A DNA stretch of 43,579 bases from a virus: positions 1 to 43,579 of IMG/VR virus record IMGVR_UViG_3300036715_000447; one strand, 5' to 3'. Positions 1 through 7,174 of the stretch are shown here, one piece after another (positions within the stretch are counted from its first letter, which is position 1; the number at the start of each line of letters is the position of its first letter). The notes under the pieces were generated by a model. That model was not told where the DNA came from. It did not search any database and saw nothing but the letters and a program-made list of their open reading frames with translations. Position numbers and translations under genes: made by a program.

Positions 1-1066
1 CCCAGAACTTGCTTGTCTTGGCTTTTGCTATGCAACGCTGTATTGTTTCAAGATTGCTATTAACATAGCGGATTTTCTGCGCATTAGGGCACTTTTCAAG
101 CAGTTTCCTGTATCTATCTGCACTGGAAAAGTTACTTTTGTCCAGGTAGAAGATATCTAGTACTTGCACAGCTTTGCGCTCTTTTGCGAGCAAAGGAGGC
201 TCACCTTCAAACTTGGGCTCAGTCGCGCCCGGAACCGTATAAGTTAGACCCATAGACATTTGGAACTCTGACCCAAAGTGGTGCACGTATGGAGCATCTT
301 TTGGATGCGGTACCCAAGAGAAGTCAATAGCAGATGCGTCGACTTCTTCTGGTATACTCCAGTTCGTCCTGCTCTCTGACAGTGTAACAATAGGAAACTC
401 TACAAACTTCTCCTCGGTTGCACCCGGTACTATGTACTTAACAGTGGGCATGATAGTGCCTGGGTAATGTTGGTTACCGAATATGTAAATGTAGGGCGGA
501 TCTTGTGGGTCAGGAACCCACGAGTAATCAAACATGGCCACCGGATACAATGACTGCCAGTTTGTATAATCGTAACACAAGATAGCTTGCATTTCCATGT
601 ACTTTGTTTCCATCGCACCTGGTACTTTGTATTCCGCTGTGGGCATCTTAGTGCCAGGGAACCATTGATTGCCAAACACATAATTGTACGGCGGGTCCTT
701 AGGATGTGGGACCCATGAGAAGTCAAAAAGGTCTTCGCGAATGGGATAATGGATAGTCCAGTTATCCCTACTAGGCAACGTGCATACTATTTCAGTATGG
801 AAGTTCCATTCGTAGTTTGCAAGAGTGTCTTTGTTTGCAAAGTACACGCCACCATACTCATACCATTGCGATGGCCATACGTGCACATGATGAGATTCCC
901 AAGGCGCGGGTTGCCATTCGAAATCAAAATTTGTATAGTTATTGTGTCCGTCTAGGAACCAAAAGAACTTAGTACGTGATTGCTTTGCAGCATCTTCTAA
1001 GTTAGTTGCTTGTTTTTCGAACGGGAATAGGTTTGGTTTTTGATTTGTGTAAAATACGTCGAACAT
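1..1066 (-). CDS. Repeat protein with glycosyltransferase-like modules (3' end cut by window)
   Basis: The frame is open from an ATG at 1066 to the left window edge, giving at least 355 residues with no stop, so the C-terminus is missing. Residues 1-46 hold DVFYTN, an A-x-K-Q-S-R-T stretch and FFWFLDGHNN, which resembles the strand and DxD region of the glycosyltransferase-like protein at 14775-15662. Four tandem units follow, starting near residues 47, 114, 179 and 247 (65-68 residues apart), with the pattern F-D-[FY]-S-W-V-P-[HD]-P-x-D-P-P-Y, FGNQ, PGT and VPGA. After unit four a second module begins (DIFYLDKSNFSSADR, then A-K-A-K-T-S-K-F-W) and runs off the window. It lies 15 nt downstream of the DUF2061 gene and is last in the visible operon. 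A role in glycan or surface modification is inferred. I recognise the repeat style from marine phages but know of no proven function. Confidence 0.8.
   Translation of the reverse strand, partial: MFDVFYTNQKPNLFPFEKQATNLEDAAKQSRTKFFWFLDGHNNYTNFDFEWQPAPWESHHVHVWPSQWYEYGGVYFANKDTLANYEWNFHTEIVCTLPSRDNWTIHYPIREDLFDFSWVPHPKDPPYNYVFGNQWFPGTKMPTAEYKVPGAMETKYMEMQAILCYDYTNWQSLYPVAMFDYSWVPDPQDPPYIYIFGNQHYPGTIMPTVKYIVPGATEEKFVEFPIVTLSESRTNWSIPEEVDASAIDFSWVPHPKDAPYVHHFGSEFQMSMGLTYTVPGATEPKFEGEPPLLAKERKAVQVLDIFYLDKSNFSSADRYRKLLEKCPNAQKIRYVNSNLETIQRCIAKAKTSKFW
211..928 (-). repeat. Four ~66-residue coding repeats (FDFSWVPHP...FGNQ...VPGA)
   Basis: Within the gene at the left edge, four related units start at about nt 928, 727, 532 and 328. 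Units two and three are the closest to each other. Unit one is the most divergent (F-D-F-E-W-Q-P-A-P), and unit four has lost part of the FGNQ/PGT block. This is intragenic protein repetition, not a DNA-level direct repeat. Confidence 0.75.
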
Positions 1067-1081
1067 TTACTATTGTAACAT

Positions 1082-1285
1082 TTATTCTCTGCCCCAGTCA
1101 ACCTTATCCCATGCTCTTTCGTGCAACCAATACAAAACGGTGTTGAAGGTTAACTGTATGATGGCTATTGTGCTAGATGTTGATAAGTTACCTAATATGG
1201 CATACGATATGGCAAAGGTTGCACCGCTGCCGCATATGCGCCAGCTAATTGTTTTGATTAACGAGCGGCGTGGTGACTCATGCAT
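1082..1285 (-). CDS. DUF2061 family small membrane protein
   Basis: A 67-residue protein starting M-H-E-S-P-R-R-S-L-I-K and ending LHERAWDKVDWGRE. These blocks (R-R-S-L-x-K-x-x-S-W-R near the N-terminus, Y-x-L-H-E-R-x-W near the C-terminus) are the hallmark of DUF2061. Two hydrophobic segments (about residues 20-33 and 38-54) predict a two-helix inner-membrane protein. I chose the ATG at 1285, which overlaps the end of the APS-kinase-like gene by 8 nt. An in-frame ATG at 1309 would add eight atypical residues and a 32-nt overlap. DUF2061 genes are known to sit next to, or be fused with, cysC-type kinases in bacteria, so the pairing here supports both calls. The biochemical role of the family is not established. 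Confidence 0.85.
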   Translation of the reverse strand: MHESPRRSLIKTISWRICGSGATFAISYAILGNLSTSSTIAIIQLTFNTVLYWLHERAWDKVDWGRE

Positions 1286-1703
1286 ACGAATTATACAGTA
1301 TGCGATCAATTACAGTTTCGGCCCACCATTTAGAGTCTTGATGAGTTACTCGCACATCATACTTAGACGGTGGTATAAAGGCTTTGTTCGTGTCTTCAAA
1401 CCTACTCTCTTTGATGGTGTCTACCCATACGGTAATATCAGCATCTATATTAGTACGCATTACAGGCAAAGGGCACACCATGTCAATTATGATTATGCTC
1501 TTACCAGAATCATCTGCAAGTTTGCGCATACGTGTACTTTGGCGAATACGACCTTCTTCGCTAAAGTCCCAATCGTCATATTCCTTGCGAACTGTATCAG
1601 CATTAAGCCATAGCAGTCCTGTCCTGAATCGTAGCCCTGCTACCACCTCTTGCGCCAGCGTAGTTTTACCGGAACCAGGTAGGCCCATTATTAGTACTAT
1701 CAC
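1278..1703 (-). CDS. APS-kinase-like (CysC-like) P-loop protein
   Basis: A 141-residue P-loop protein. Walker A is GLPGSGKT at residues 7-14. LNADTVR (33-39) and DFSEEGRIRQSTR (46-58) match the L-D-G-D-x-V-R and F-S-x-x-x-R-x-x-x-x-x-R blocks of adenylylsulfate kinases, and DMVCPLPVMR (74-83) aligns with the S-P-F-x-x-x-R region. It is shorter than bacterial CysC (about 200 residues), so the core fold is present but the C-terminal part is reduced. APS kinase makes PAPS, the sulfate donor for sulfated glycans. With no sulfurylase or sulfotransferase in view, it could instead be a related small-molecule or sugar kinase. Its ATG overlaps the carbamoyltransferase stop by 4 nt and its own stop overlaps DUF2061, so the three are translationally coupled. 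Confidence 0.75.
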   Translation of the reverse strand: MIVLIMGLPGSGKTTLAQEVVAGLRFRTGLLWLNADTVRKEYDDWDFSEEGRIRQSTRMRKLADDSGKSIIIIDMVCPLPVMRTNIDADITVWVDTIKESRFEDTNKAFIPPSKYDVRVTHQDSKWWAETVIDRILYNSYA

Positions 1704-3190
1704 GAAAACACCTTTACACTGTATTGTTTTTCGAATCGTTGTGCATCGTATATGTCATTGACAATTGGTTCACCACGAATGTTCAAGCTTGTGTTAAGCA
1801 GCATAGGGCAGCCAGTAACTGCGTACCATGCATCTAGCAATTCACGAATGCCCGACGCACAGTTTTTAGGTACAGTTTGCACACGGCTAGTACCGTCGGC
1901 GTGAACAATGGCAGGGAATTTATGCGGGTAGCGGCACATCGCAACCACTTGCATATACGGTGACAATGGTAAGTTATGCGGCATGTCAAAGTATTGGTTG
2001 ACATGTTCCTCGAGGATAACAGGTGCAAACGGACGAAACTTTTGACGCTGCTTGATTTCATTGACTCTGTCTTTGATGTCGTCACCGCGCGGATCTGCAA
2101 GCAAGCTTCTGTTGCCAAGTGCTCGCGGGCCAAATTCTGCCTGTCCACTTGCAACACCAACAATTTGTTCTTCTAGTAGCGTATGCAGCAACTTAGCAGT
2201 AGGATATGGGCCAATGATACTGTTTCCCAAGTAAGGATGTTGCCAGTTTAATTTCTTACCGTATGTCAATGCCGCGGCACCTAAGCTACTACCTGCGTCA
2301 CCTGGGTTAGGCATGATCCATGTGTTAGTAAAATACTTACCAAGATTGCGGTTAGCTAAACAGTTAAGTGCGACACCGCCCATGTACACTAAGTTGCCCG
2401 AGTAATTGAAGTTCGCTGCAATTTCCATTACACGGTAGATAAGCTTTTCAACTAATGCCTGTGCACTAGCAGCTAGATCGTACTTGTCAAACTGCATTGC
2501 GTAGTCACGATGGAAACCTGTATGCAAGTTAGACTTCATTACTAGATTCCGTGCATCTTGTACCAAGTCTTGTTCCAGCATTCCTTTAAGTTGCGAGTTG
2601 CCGTAAGCAGCCATGCCCATAAGAATGTATTCTTCGTCTAGTGGTCGTAAGCCCACCTCTTGCGTCATTGCAGTGTAAAACAATCCAATGCTGTGCGGGT
2701 ACTTTTGTCCCCATAGCTTCTTATACTTTGCTTTGCCGTGCTTGTCGTAATGTGCACCGTAGATACTAATCGTGTCAAACTCACCAATGGCATCAATGAC
2801 TACCACTGTAGCTTTATCATAGGGGCTGGTTTGGAATCCTGCGGCAGCATGAGACAGGTGATGGTTCCAAACAGATGTACTACCCAGGAAAGAATCAAAC
2901 TGTGCGCCTAGCTGTGTGCGCAATACTTGATTCAGTGTGAGTTTATCCCACTCAACTCCTTGTCCAGAATATAGCTGGCGCAGTTGCTTAACGAATGGTC
3001 GTTCGTAATACGCAATGTGGTCTACATTGTAGTATGCAAGAACATTGGCAATGTCAGGGCAAAGATTGGGATCGCTCTTTTGTTTAGAGTAACGCTCGCT
3101 GTGCGATGCATACAAAATGCTCCCATCGTCCTTAATGACGCTCAATCCCGCGTCATGAAATCCTGCTGATATTCCTACTGTGCATCCCAT
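1700..3190 (-). CDS. Carbamoyltransferase (NodU/TobZ/CmcH type)
   Basis: A 496-residue protein with both halves of the family. The N-terminal Kae1-like domain starts VGISAGFHDAGLSVI (H12), has A-S-H-S-E-R (about 28-33), HHLSHAAAGF (H110, H111, H114) and VIDAIGEFDT with the D-x-x-G-E motif (about 132-138). The C-terminal YrdC-like domain contains EFGPRALGNRSLLADPR, followed by the R-Q-x-F-R-P-F-A-P block. Family members use carbamoyl phosphate and ATP to O-carbamoylate sugars or antibiotics (NodU on Nod factor, TobZ on tobramycin). All visible metal-ligand histidines and the GPRALGNRS loop are kept, so it is probably active. It overlaps the SGNH hydrolase by 16 nt upstream and the APS-kinase-like gene by 4 nt downstream. 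The substrate is unknown but is probably a sugar made or attached by this operon. Confidence 0.93.
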   Translation of the reverse strand: MGCTVGISAGFHDAGLSVIKDDGSILYASHSERYSKQKSDPNLCPDIANVLAYYNVDHIAYYERPFVKQLRQLYSGQGVEWDKLTLNQVLRTQLGAQFDSFLGSTSVWNHHLSHAAAGFQTSPYDKATVVVIDAIGEFDTISIYGAHYDKHGKAKYKKLWGQKYPHSIGLFYTAMTQEVGLRPLDEEYILMGMAAYGNSQLKGMLEQDLVQDARNLVMKSNLHTGFHRDYAMQFDKYDLAASAQALVEKLIYRVMEIAANFNYSGNLVYMGGVALNCLANRNLGKYFTNTWIMPNPGDAGSSLGAAALTYGKKLNWQHPYLGNSIIGPYPTAKLLHTLLEEQIVGVASGQAEFGPRALGNRSLLADPRGDDIKDRVNEIKQRQKFRPFAPVILEEHVNQYFDMPHNLPLSPYMQVVAMCRYPHKFPAIVHADGTSRVQTVPKNCASGIRELLDAWYAVTGCPMLLNTSLNIRGEPIVNDIYDAQRFEKQYSVKVFS

Positions 3191-3828
3191 TTGAATTCCT
3201 TAATTTTCGATATGACTTTGTCTGCTACTATCCTATGCCCAGCATCTAAGAAGTGCCCATTCGGACCTTGTTTGCAGCCATATGTCCATTCGGCCATTCC
3301 GTTACCAGGATCTATAAAGTGAGTAATGTCTATCTGCTTGCGCAATTCACTGTAGCTAAATTTGAATTTATTTTTGTAGTATTCGTTACCTGCGACTGGT
3401 GTCATTAAATATCTTATATTGTTGACCTTTAAGTATGACTGAAGTACTATAATATCTATTAGATATTGCTCGTAAATGTATTCATCACAGTGATAACGAT
3501 TGATATATTTCGTTAATTCTTTCCGCCAAGGATGATGTGTCCACTTACCTGCATACCCAGGCCATGTGTCAAATATGCCATCTTCGTCGGCAAACTCAAT
3601 CCTTCCCGGTGAAGTCCATCCTATAATAACCAAGTCGGATGGTTCCATGCTACTTAAATTTTCTATGGTTTTTCTGACTATACTTTTATTGCCTGCCCCT
3701 GGCGCGCCTGCATTAGTAATCTCACATTTGAATTCATTCGCGACTAAGTGAGGCCAGGCGGTATTGCGGTCAGATAGTTCTTCGCCATAAGTAAAGCTGT
3801 CTCCGACAGCTAATATGTGTTTTATCAT
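3175..3828 (-). CDS. SGNH/GDSL-family hydrolase (putative esterase)
   Basis: A 217-residue cytoplasmic-type protein with no signal peptide. Block I is AVGDSFTYGEEL (nucleophile S11), block II is NAGAPGAGN with G41, and block V is D195-A-G-H198, giving the Ser/Asp/His triad. Block III is degenerate: the usual G-x-N-D is replaced by GWTSPGR, and whether another residue fills the oxyanion role is unclear. SGNH enzymes commonly remove or transfer acyl groups on sugars and are frequent in polysaccharide-modification loci, which fits the adjoining carbamoyltransferase. It starts 4 nt inside the end of the 33-residue microprotein gene. Its DNA is visibly more AT-rich than the carbamoyltransferase gene, which hints at a separate origin. 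Confidence 0.82.
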   Translation of the reverse strand: MIKHILAVGDSFTYGEELSDRNTAWPHLVANEFKCEITNAGAPGAGNKSIVRKTIENLSSMEPSDLVIIGWTSPGRIEFADEDGIFDTWPGYAGKWTHHPWRKELTKYINRYHCDEYIYEQYLIDIIVLQSYLKVNNIRYLMTPVAGNEYYKNKFKFSYSELRKQIDITHFIDPGNGMAEWTYGCKQGPNGHFLDAGHRIVADKVISKIKEFKWDAQ

Positions 3829-3926
3829 TTATAGATAAATGGATCTCGTTTGCGTAACTCTTTAAGTTTTTTACGGTAACGGATCTCTAATTTGATTCTG
3901 TTGTAAAGTGTTTTTAACCAGTTCAT
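3825..3926 (-). CDS. 33-residue basic microprotein (RKRDPFIYK C-terminus)
   Basis: A small ORF, ATG at 3926 and TGA at 3827-3825, coding M-N-W-L-K-T-L-Y-N-R at its start and K-E-L-R-K-R-D-P-F-I-Y-K at its end. It fills the gap between the 358-residue gene (3 nt upstream) and the SGNH gene, whose ATG it overlaps in an ATGA arrangement. It has 12 Lys or Arg residues out of 33, an amphipathic-helix-like body and a distinctive C-terminus ending in D-P-F-I-Y-K. I recall similar tiny ORFs with this ending in other marine T4-like phages, but have not checked this by search. Its function is unknown. An adaptor or nucleic-acid- or membrane-binding peptide is possible. Confidence 0.7.
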   Translation of the reverse strand: MNWLKTLYNRIKLEIRYRKKLKELRKRDPFIYK

Positions 3927-3929
3927 ATT

Positions 3930-5006
3930 TTATTTAAGCAATTTAATTTGCTGCTCCATGTAATCTTTATCTTCCCATTTATACCGATATCCGCAATATT
4001 GTTCGTTTGTTTCGATACTACGCACATTTAAATGTCTGCCTAACTTCTTCCATACCCGGCGGTGTCGTTCTGTTTCAAAAGTACGACGAAGATCAACTTG
4101 TCCTACTTGCGGGTGCCCAATAGTTAACGACTTGTCGTCAGGGTTAAATCCATTATGTACTAACCATTCACGGAAACGATTAAGTTCTTCTTTCATGTAA
4201 GTGAACTTAAATGGATTATTGGCCCATTCTATGTCAAAGTCCCCAGCAGCTTCTGTCTGCGAACGCATCGTCGTCGTAACTAACTTGTCTATATCGCGGC
4301 CTTCATCCTGAAATACTTCCCAATGGTGCTTACCCACTGCTTTATTTACTCCCACATAAACTGCGCCCTGTGGTCTGCAAATTGTATCTATACCAAATAA
4401 TTCGTAGTCCTCTTCATCTAGTACAAAACGTGGTGCATTAAGCCAGCACATTAGTTGAGATGGTCTACGCCATTCGGGGGCGTGCTCATTTTTACGCATA
4501 CTCAAAACTAGCGATTCATATTCGTGACATAGTAGATTTAATTGTCGTATATGCCAACGAGTAGCATGGTCAGCCTTATCATAAAACGGCGACATTGACC
4601 CGCTCACGCCCTGCAAGTCTTCGAAATAACGGTGCAACCAATTCATTTTATCATGAACTATTTTGCAGCCAGGGAGATCGTCACCTACGGCTCCGGTAGT
4701 TATTGTGTTCGCTACAGTAAAGCTATCGTTGATAACGTATCCCAGGTTTGCTGCATTGATCGCTGCGATAGACTCGTTCATTCTATCGCACAGAAATACT
4801 GCATTGCGTTTGGATTCTGTAAATCCAACAAAGCAATAGTTTTTTTCTAGGTGATAATCATTTTCCAATAGATGATTTAATGCCTTAAGCCACTTTCGAC
4901 TTAACGAGTTATCAAACACATCTATGTATACTTTCAGTTCGTGCCCATCATCCGCAGTGAGCACCATTTCGATTTCATCTAACTTCGATTGATTCCCACC
5001 ACTCAT
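3930..5006 (-). CDS. Conserved phage protein of unknown function in radical SAM operon
   Basis: A 358-residue protein with no motif I can tie to an enzyme family. It has no signal peptide or transmembrane segment. It is rich in Trp, Tyr and His. Blocks that look conserved include DNSLSRKWLKALNHLL near residue 30, FVGFTESKRN near 60, F-x-x-L-Q-G-V-S-G-S near 130, H-E-Y-E-x-L near 160 and a charged, aromatic C-terminus (YRYKWEDKDYM). It overlaps the first base pairs of its partner, the radical SAM gene at 4975-6285, by 32 nt and precedes the microprotein by 3 nt. It may be an accessory or substrate-binding protein for the neighbouring radical SAM enzyme. A new enzyme fold is equally possible. 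Confidence 0.8.
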   Translation of the reverse strand: MSGGNQSKLDEIEMVLTADDGHELKVYIDVFDNSLSRKWLKALNHLLENDYHLEKNYCFVGFTESKRNAVFLCDRMNESIAAINAANLGYVINDSFTVANTITTGAVGDDLPGCKIVHDKMNWLHRYFEDLQGVSGSMSPFYDKADHATRWHIRQLNLLCHEYESLVLSMRKNEHAPEWRRPSQLMCWLNAPRFVLDEEDYELFGIDTICRPQGAVYVGVNKAVGKHHWEVFQDEGRDIDKLVTTTMRSQTEAAGDFDIEWANNPFKFTYMKEELNRFREWLVHNGFNPDDKSLTIGHPQVGQVDLRRTFETERHRRVWKKLGRHLNVRSIETNEQYCGYRYKWEDKDYMEQQIKLLK

Positions 5007-6285
5007 ATGATTCCTTGCGTTGTTTTAAAATGTCTGACATAGTGTACTTATCATCCCTGATTTGCTCCAATTGTAAAATGCGCCGTTTTCCTGCTTGCTG
5101 TGCAAGCTTGTAAGAATCAGGCCATTGTTCATCGAATGTAGGGCGATTTTTAAGTTGGGTTAGGATATCAAACATTTCACCTGGTGAAATGTCAGCGAGA
5201 ATTTCGTCTACCCATGGATGCAATATGTGCCGCGGCATTGCTAACGGACTCATCATTATGTCTGGACCAAAGCTGAATACTACTTTGGCCAGTACGTCTA
5301 TTCCTTCTTGTTTGGCAAGGTCAAGAATGTTTCTACACTCGGTGAGACCCGGGAGGGTAAGAGTGAAATCGAGTCTAACTTGTCTACGGTCACGTCGGAT
5401 TCCCTCCGACCCCCTAAGATTTTCAAGCCATTGATCGTAGCGGAGGCCTGTTCTAATGTATTCTCCAGTTTTACCCGTTCCGTCAATGCTCGCACATATC
5501 TGCCAATCCCTAAGATTAGCCAGAATATCTGTATAAAGATTATCACCTTTAAACTTAACTCGAGATAGATTAGTATTGTATCGCGCATAAACTTTAGGTC
5601 CATCTCCGAGCTCAATTATTCTTTTCATATAACGCCAATGTTGCTCATACATTAACGGTTCGCCCCCGACCCAGTAGACTTCCTCTACTCTATGTTCCTC
5701 TACTGCGTCGCTAAATTCTTTCTCAATCTGTGTATCTTGGAACTTACTAATCTCTGCCCTAACACTGGGAATCATCCAGTTGTTCTTTGTGTTAGTTAAA
5801 TCTATCATGTTATTTTGTCGCTGTTCGCTTTCCCACGAACTGCTCAACATATCGCCGCACATTCTGCATTTAAAGTTGCACAGATTACTGAAGCGATAGT
5901 CCCAGCTAACTGGTTTAGCGGTAGTGTATCCCGTTTCATCAGTTGCTGCCATAACACTATCATACTTATGCCCAAAGAGCTGATTAAAATAACTACGGTA
6001 AACTGATGTGTTTAGCATTTTGCTATTACATACCTCGCACTCTGGCAAAGTTTCGCCCGCCATCATCCGTCTGCGCACATCTTTCATGTGCTCGCTATTC
6101 CAATGCTCTTCTAAGGTTACCGGAATATATTTACCCGTGCCTGCACTTACGTCGATGTATTGTTCAAAGTTTTGTGCTGGCTCCCGTGACGCACAACACA
6201 TTCTTCGCTCCGTTATAGGAGAAACATAGGTGTGGGTATAAGGCGCCATGCAAAAATTAGGTTTATCTTTTGGTATATTATGCAT
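4975..6285 (-). CDS. Radical SAM protein 7 of the array (CC-type N-terminal twitch)
   Basis: A 436-residue protein. The radical SAM cluster motif is C136-N-F-K-C140-R-M-C143, followed by L-S-S-S-W. The glycine-rich SAM-binding motif is WVGGEPL. Upstream of the core lies a second cysteine set, C12 (FCMAPY), C30-C31 (R-M-C-C-A-S) and C83-x-x-C86, typical of an N-terminal twitch or auxiliary Fe-S region. It is more divergent than its paralogues: FCMAPY replaces the usual [FL]-C-x-L-P-W. It starts 8 nt inside the end of the GT10-like gene and runs 32 nt into the 358-residue gene. The product is presumably a SAM-dependent radical enzyme acting on a sugar, peptide or nucleotide. The substrate is unknown. 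Confidence 0.9.
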   Translation of the reverse strand: MHNIPKDKPNFCMAPYTHTYVSPITERRMCCASREPAQNFEQYIDVSAGTGKYIPVTLEEHWNSEHMKDVRRRMMAGETLPECEVCNSKMLNTSVYRSYFNQLFGHKYDSVMAATDETGYTTAKPVSWDYRFSNLCNFKCRMCGDMLSSSWESEQRQNNMIDLTNTKNNWMIPSVRAEISKFQDTQIEKEFSDAVEEHRVEEVYWVGGEPLMYEQHWRYMKRIIELGDGPKVYARYNTNLSRVKFKGDNLYTDILANLRDWQICASIDGTGKTGEYIRTGLRYDQWLENLRGSEGIRRDRRQVRLDFTLTLPGLTECRNILDLAKQEGIDVLAKVVFSFGPDIMMSPLAMPRHILHPWVDEILADISPGEMFDILTQLKNRPTFDEQWPDSYKLAQQAGKRRILQLEQIRDDKYTMSDILKQRKESYEWWESIEVR

Positions 6286-7174
6286 GTGCTATTTCTAACA
6301 TTGGGTATATTATTTCTTCGGTAAAACGTTTGGTTACTAGTTCTTTATTAAAGAACAAATTGTGGTTGTACTCTAGCTTTTCTAATGTGAGTACATCGTA
6401 GGGAACTTTGTCAAAGTTTTTAACGTTGTTTATAATGACTTTTAACTTTTCACTTAAATCATCTATTAAGTCATATGACTCGTCAAATAAGTTACCGAAC
6501 GATTCAAATCCAAGACTCCTCAGAAAAGCCAAGTTTCCTTGATGCGCAAAAGTCATAAATGGATGGTAAAAAGCTATTGGCTTAAATGATTTTTCTGTAG
6601 TCAGTCCGACTGTTGGTTTATTAGTAGCGTAAGTCTCGACTACCATACTAAAATATGTATCATCATACCAAATCGGATTCATGAACCTCTGCCATTCGGG
6701 ATTACTTTTCTCGCTATCACCGGGCAATTGCACCCCATTGTAACTATAAACAAAATCATCTAATAAGCTACTTAGTGCACCTATGATCAATGACCGATGG
6801 CGTTTTATTATGTTCATCGGCATAAATGCCAACTTTTTATATGTTTTATTAGGTATATACCTGTCGTAACCTAAACTTGAATACCACAATGATTCATTGT
6901 ACCAGAAAAATGCCTCATTGCTAATGACATTGTAATCCGTAGGAATCTGGGTCTCCCATAAATTGTCTACGATAATCTTCGCTGTATCTTCAAACTTTGA
7001 CACCCATTGCTTGTCTTTCGACATACAATTTACCGCATACAATGTATTTTTATCGTAAGTCATTGCATCATCGTATACTACAATATCAAAATACTGCTCG
7101 AATAATGGCTGCAAATATTTAGATTTAAAACTTGTATGTTCGTCAGGATGCAATACTAATTTAGGTTTCGCCAT
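6278..7174 (-). CDS. Putative glycosyltransferase, GT10/fucosyltransferase-like C-terminus
   Basis: A 298-residue protein. The C-terminal third contains TEKSFKP (193-199), HPF (204-206), LRSLGFESF (218-226) and FDESYD (230-235). This order (T-E-K-x-x-K-P, H-P-F, L-R-x-L-G-F, D-E-S-Y-D) is the nucleotide-sugar-binding pattern of fucosyltransferase-type GT-B enzymes and their viral relatives. The N-terminal part is divergent, as expected for the acceptor domain. It is the only non-radical-SAM gene between array members, overlapping radical SAM 6 by 19 nt and radical SAM 7 by 8 nt, so it is made together with them. It is very AT-rich: positions 6301-6360 contain 16 G+C of 60. The exact sugar is not predictable. 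Confidence 0.72.
   Translation of the reverse strand: MAKPKLVLHPDEHTSFKSKYLQPLFEQYFDIVVYDDAMTYDKNTLYAVNCMSKDKQWVSKFEDTAKIIVDNLWETQIPTDYNVISNEAFFWYNESLWYSSLGYDRYIPNKTYKKLAFMPMNIIKRHRSLIIGALSSLLDDFVYSYNGVQLPGDSEKSNPEWQRFMNPIWYDDTYFSMVVETYATNKPTVGLTTEKSFKPIAFYHPFMTFAHQGNLAFLRSLGFESFGNLFDESYDLIDDLSEKLKVIINNVKNFDKVPYDVLTLEKLEYNHNLFFNKELVTKRFTEEIIYPMLEIAHA

Noticed and set aside
1140-1761. Plus-strand ORFs of 157 and 125 residues opposite the kinase and DUF2061 genes
   Set aside because: They lie antisense to genes with clear family motifs, have no RBS and show no recognisable motifs, so they are frame shadows.
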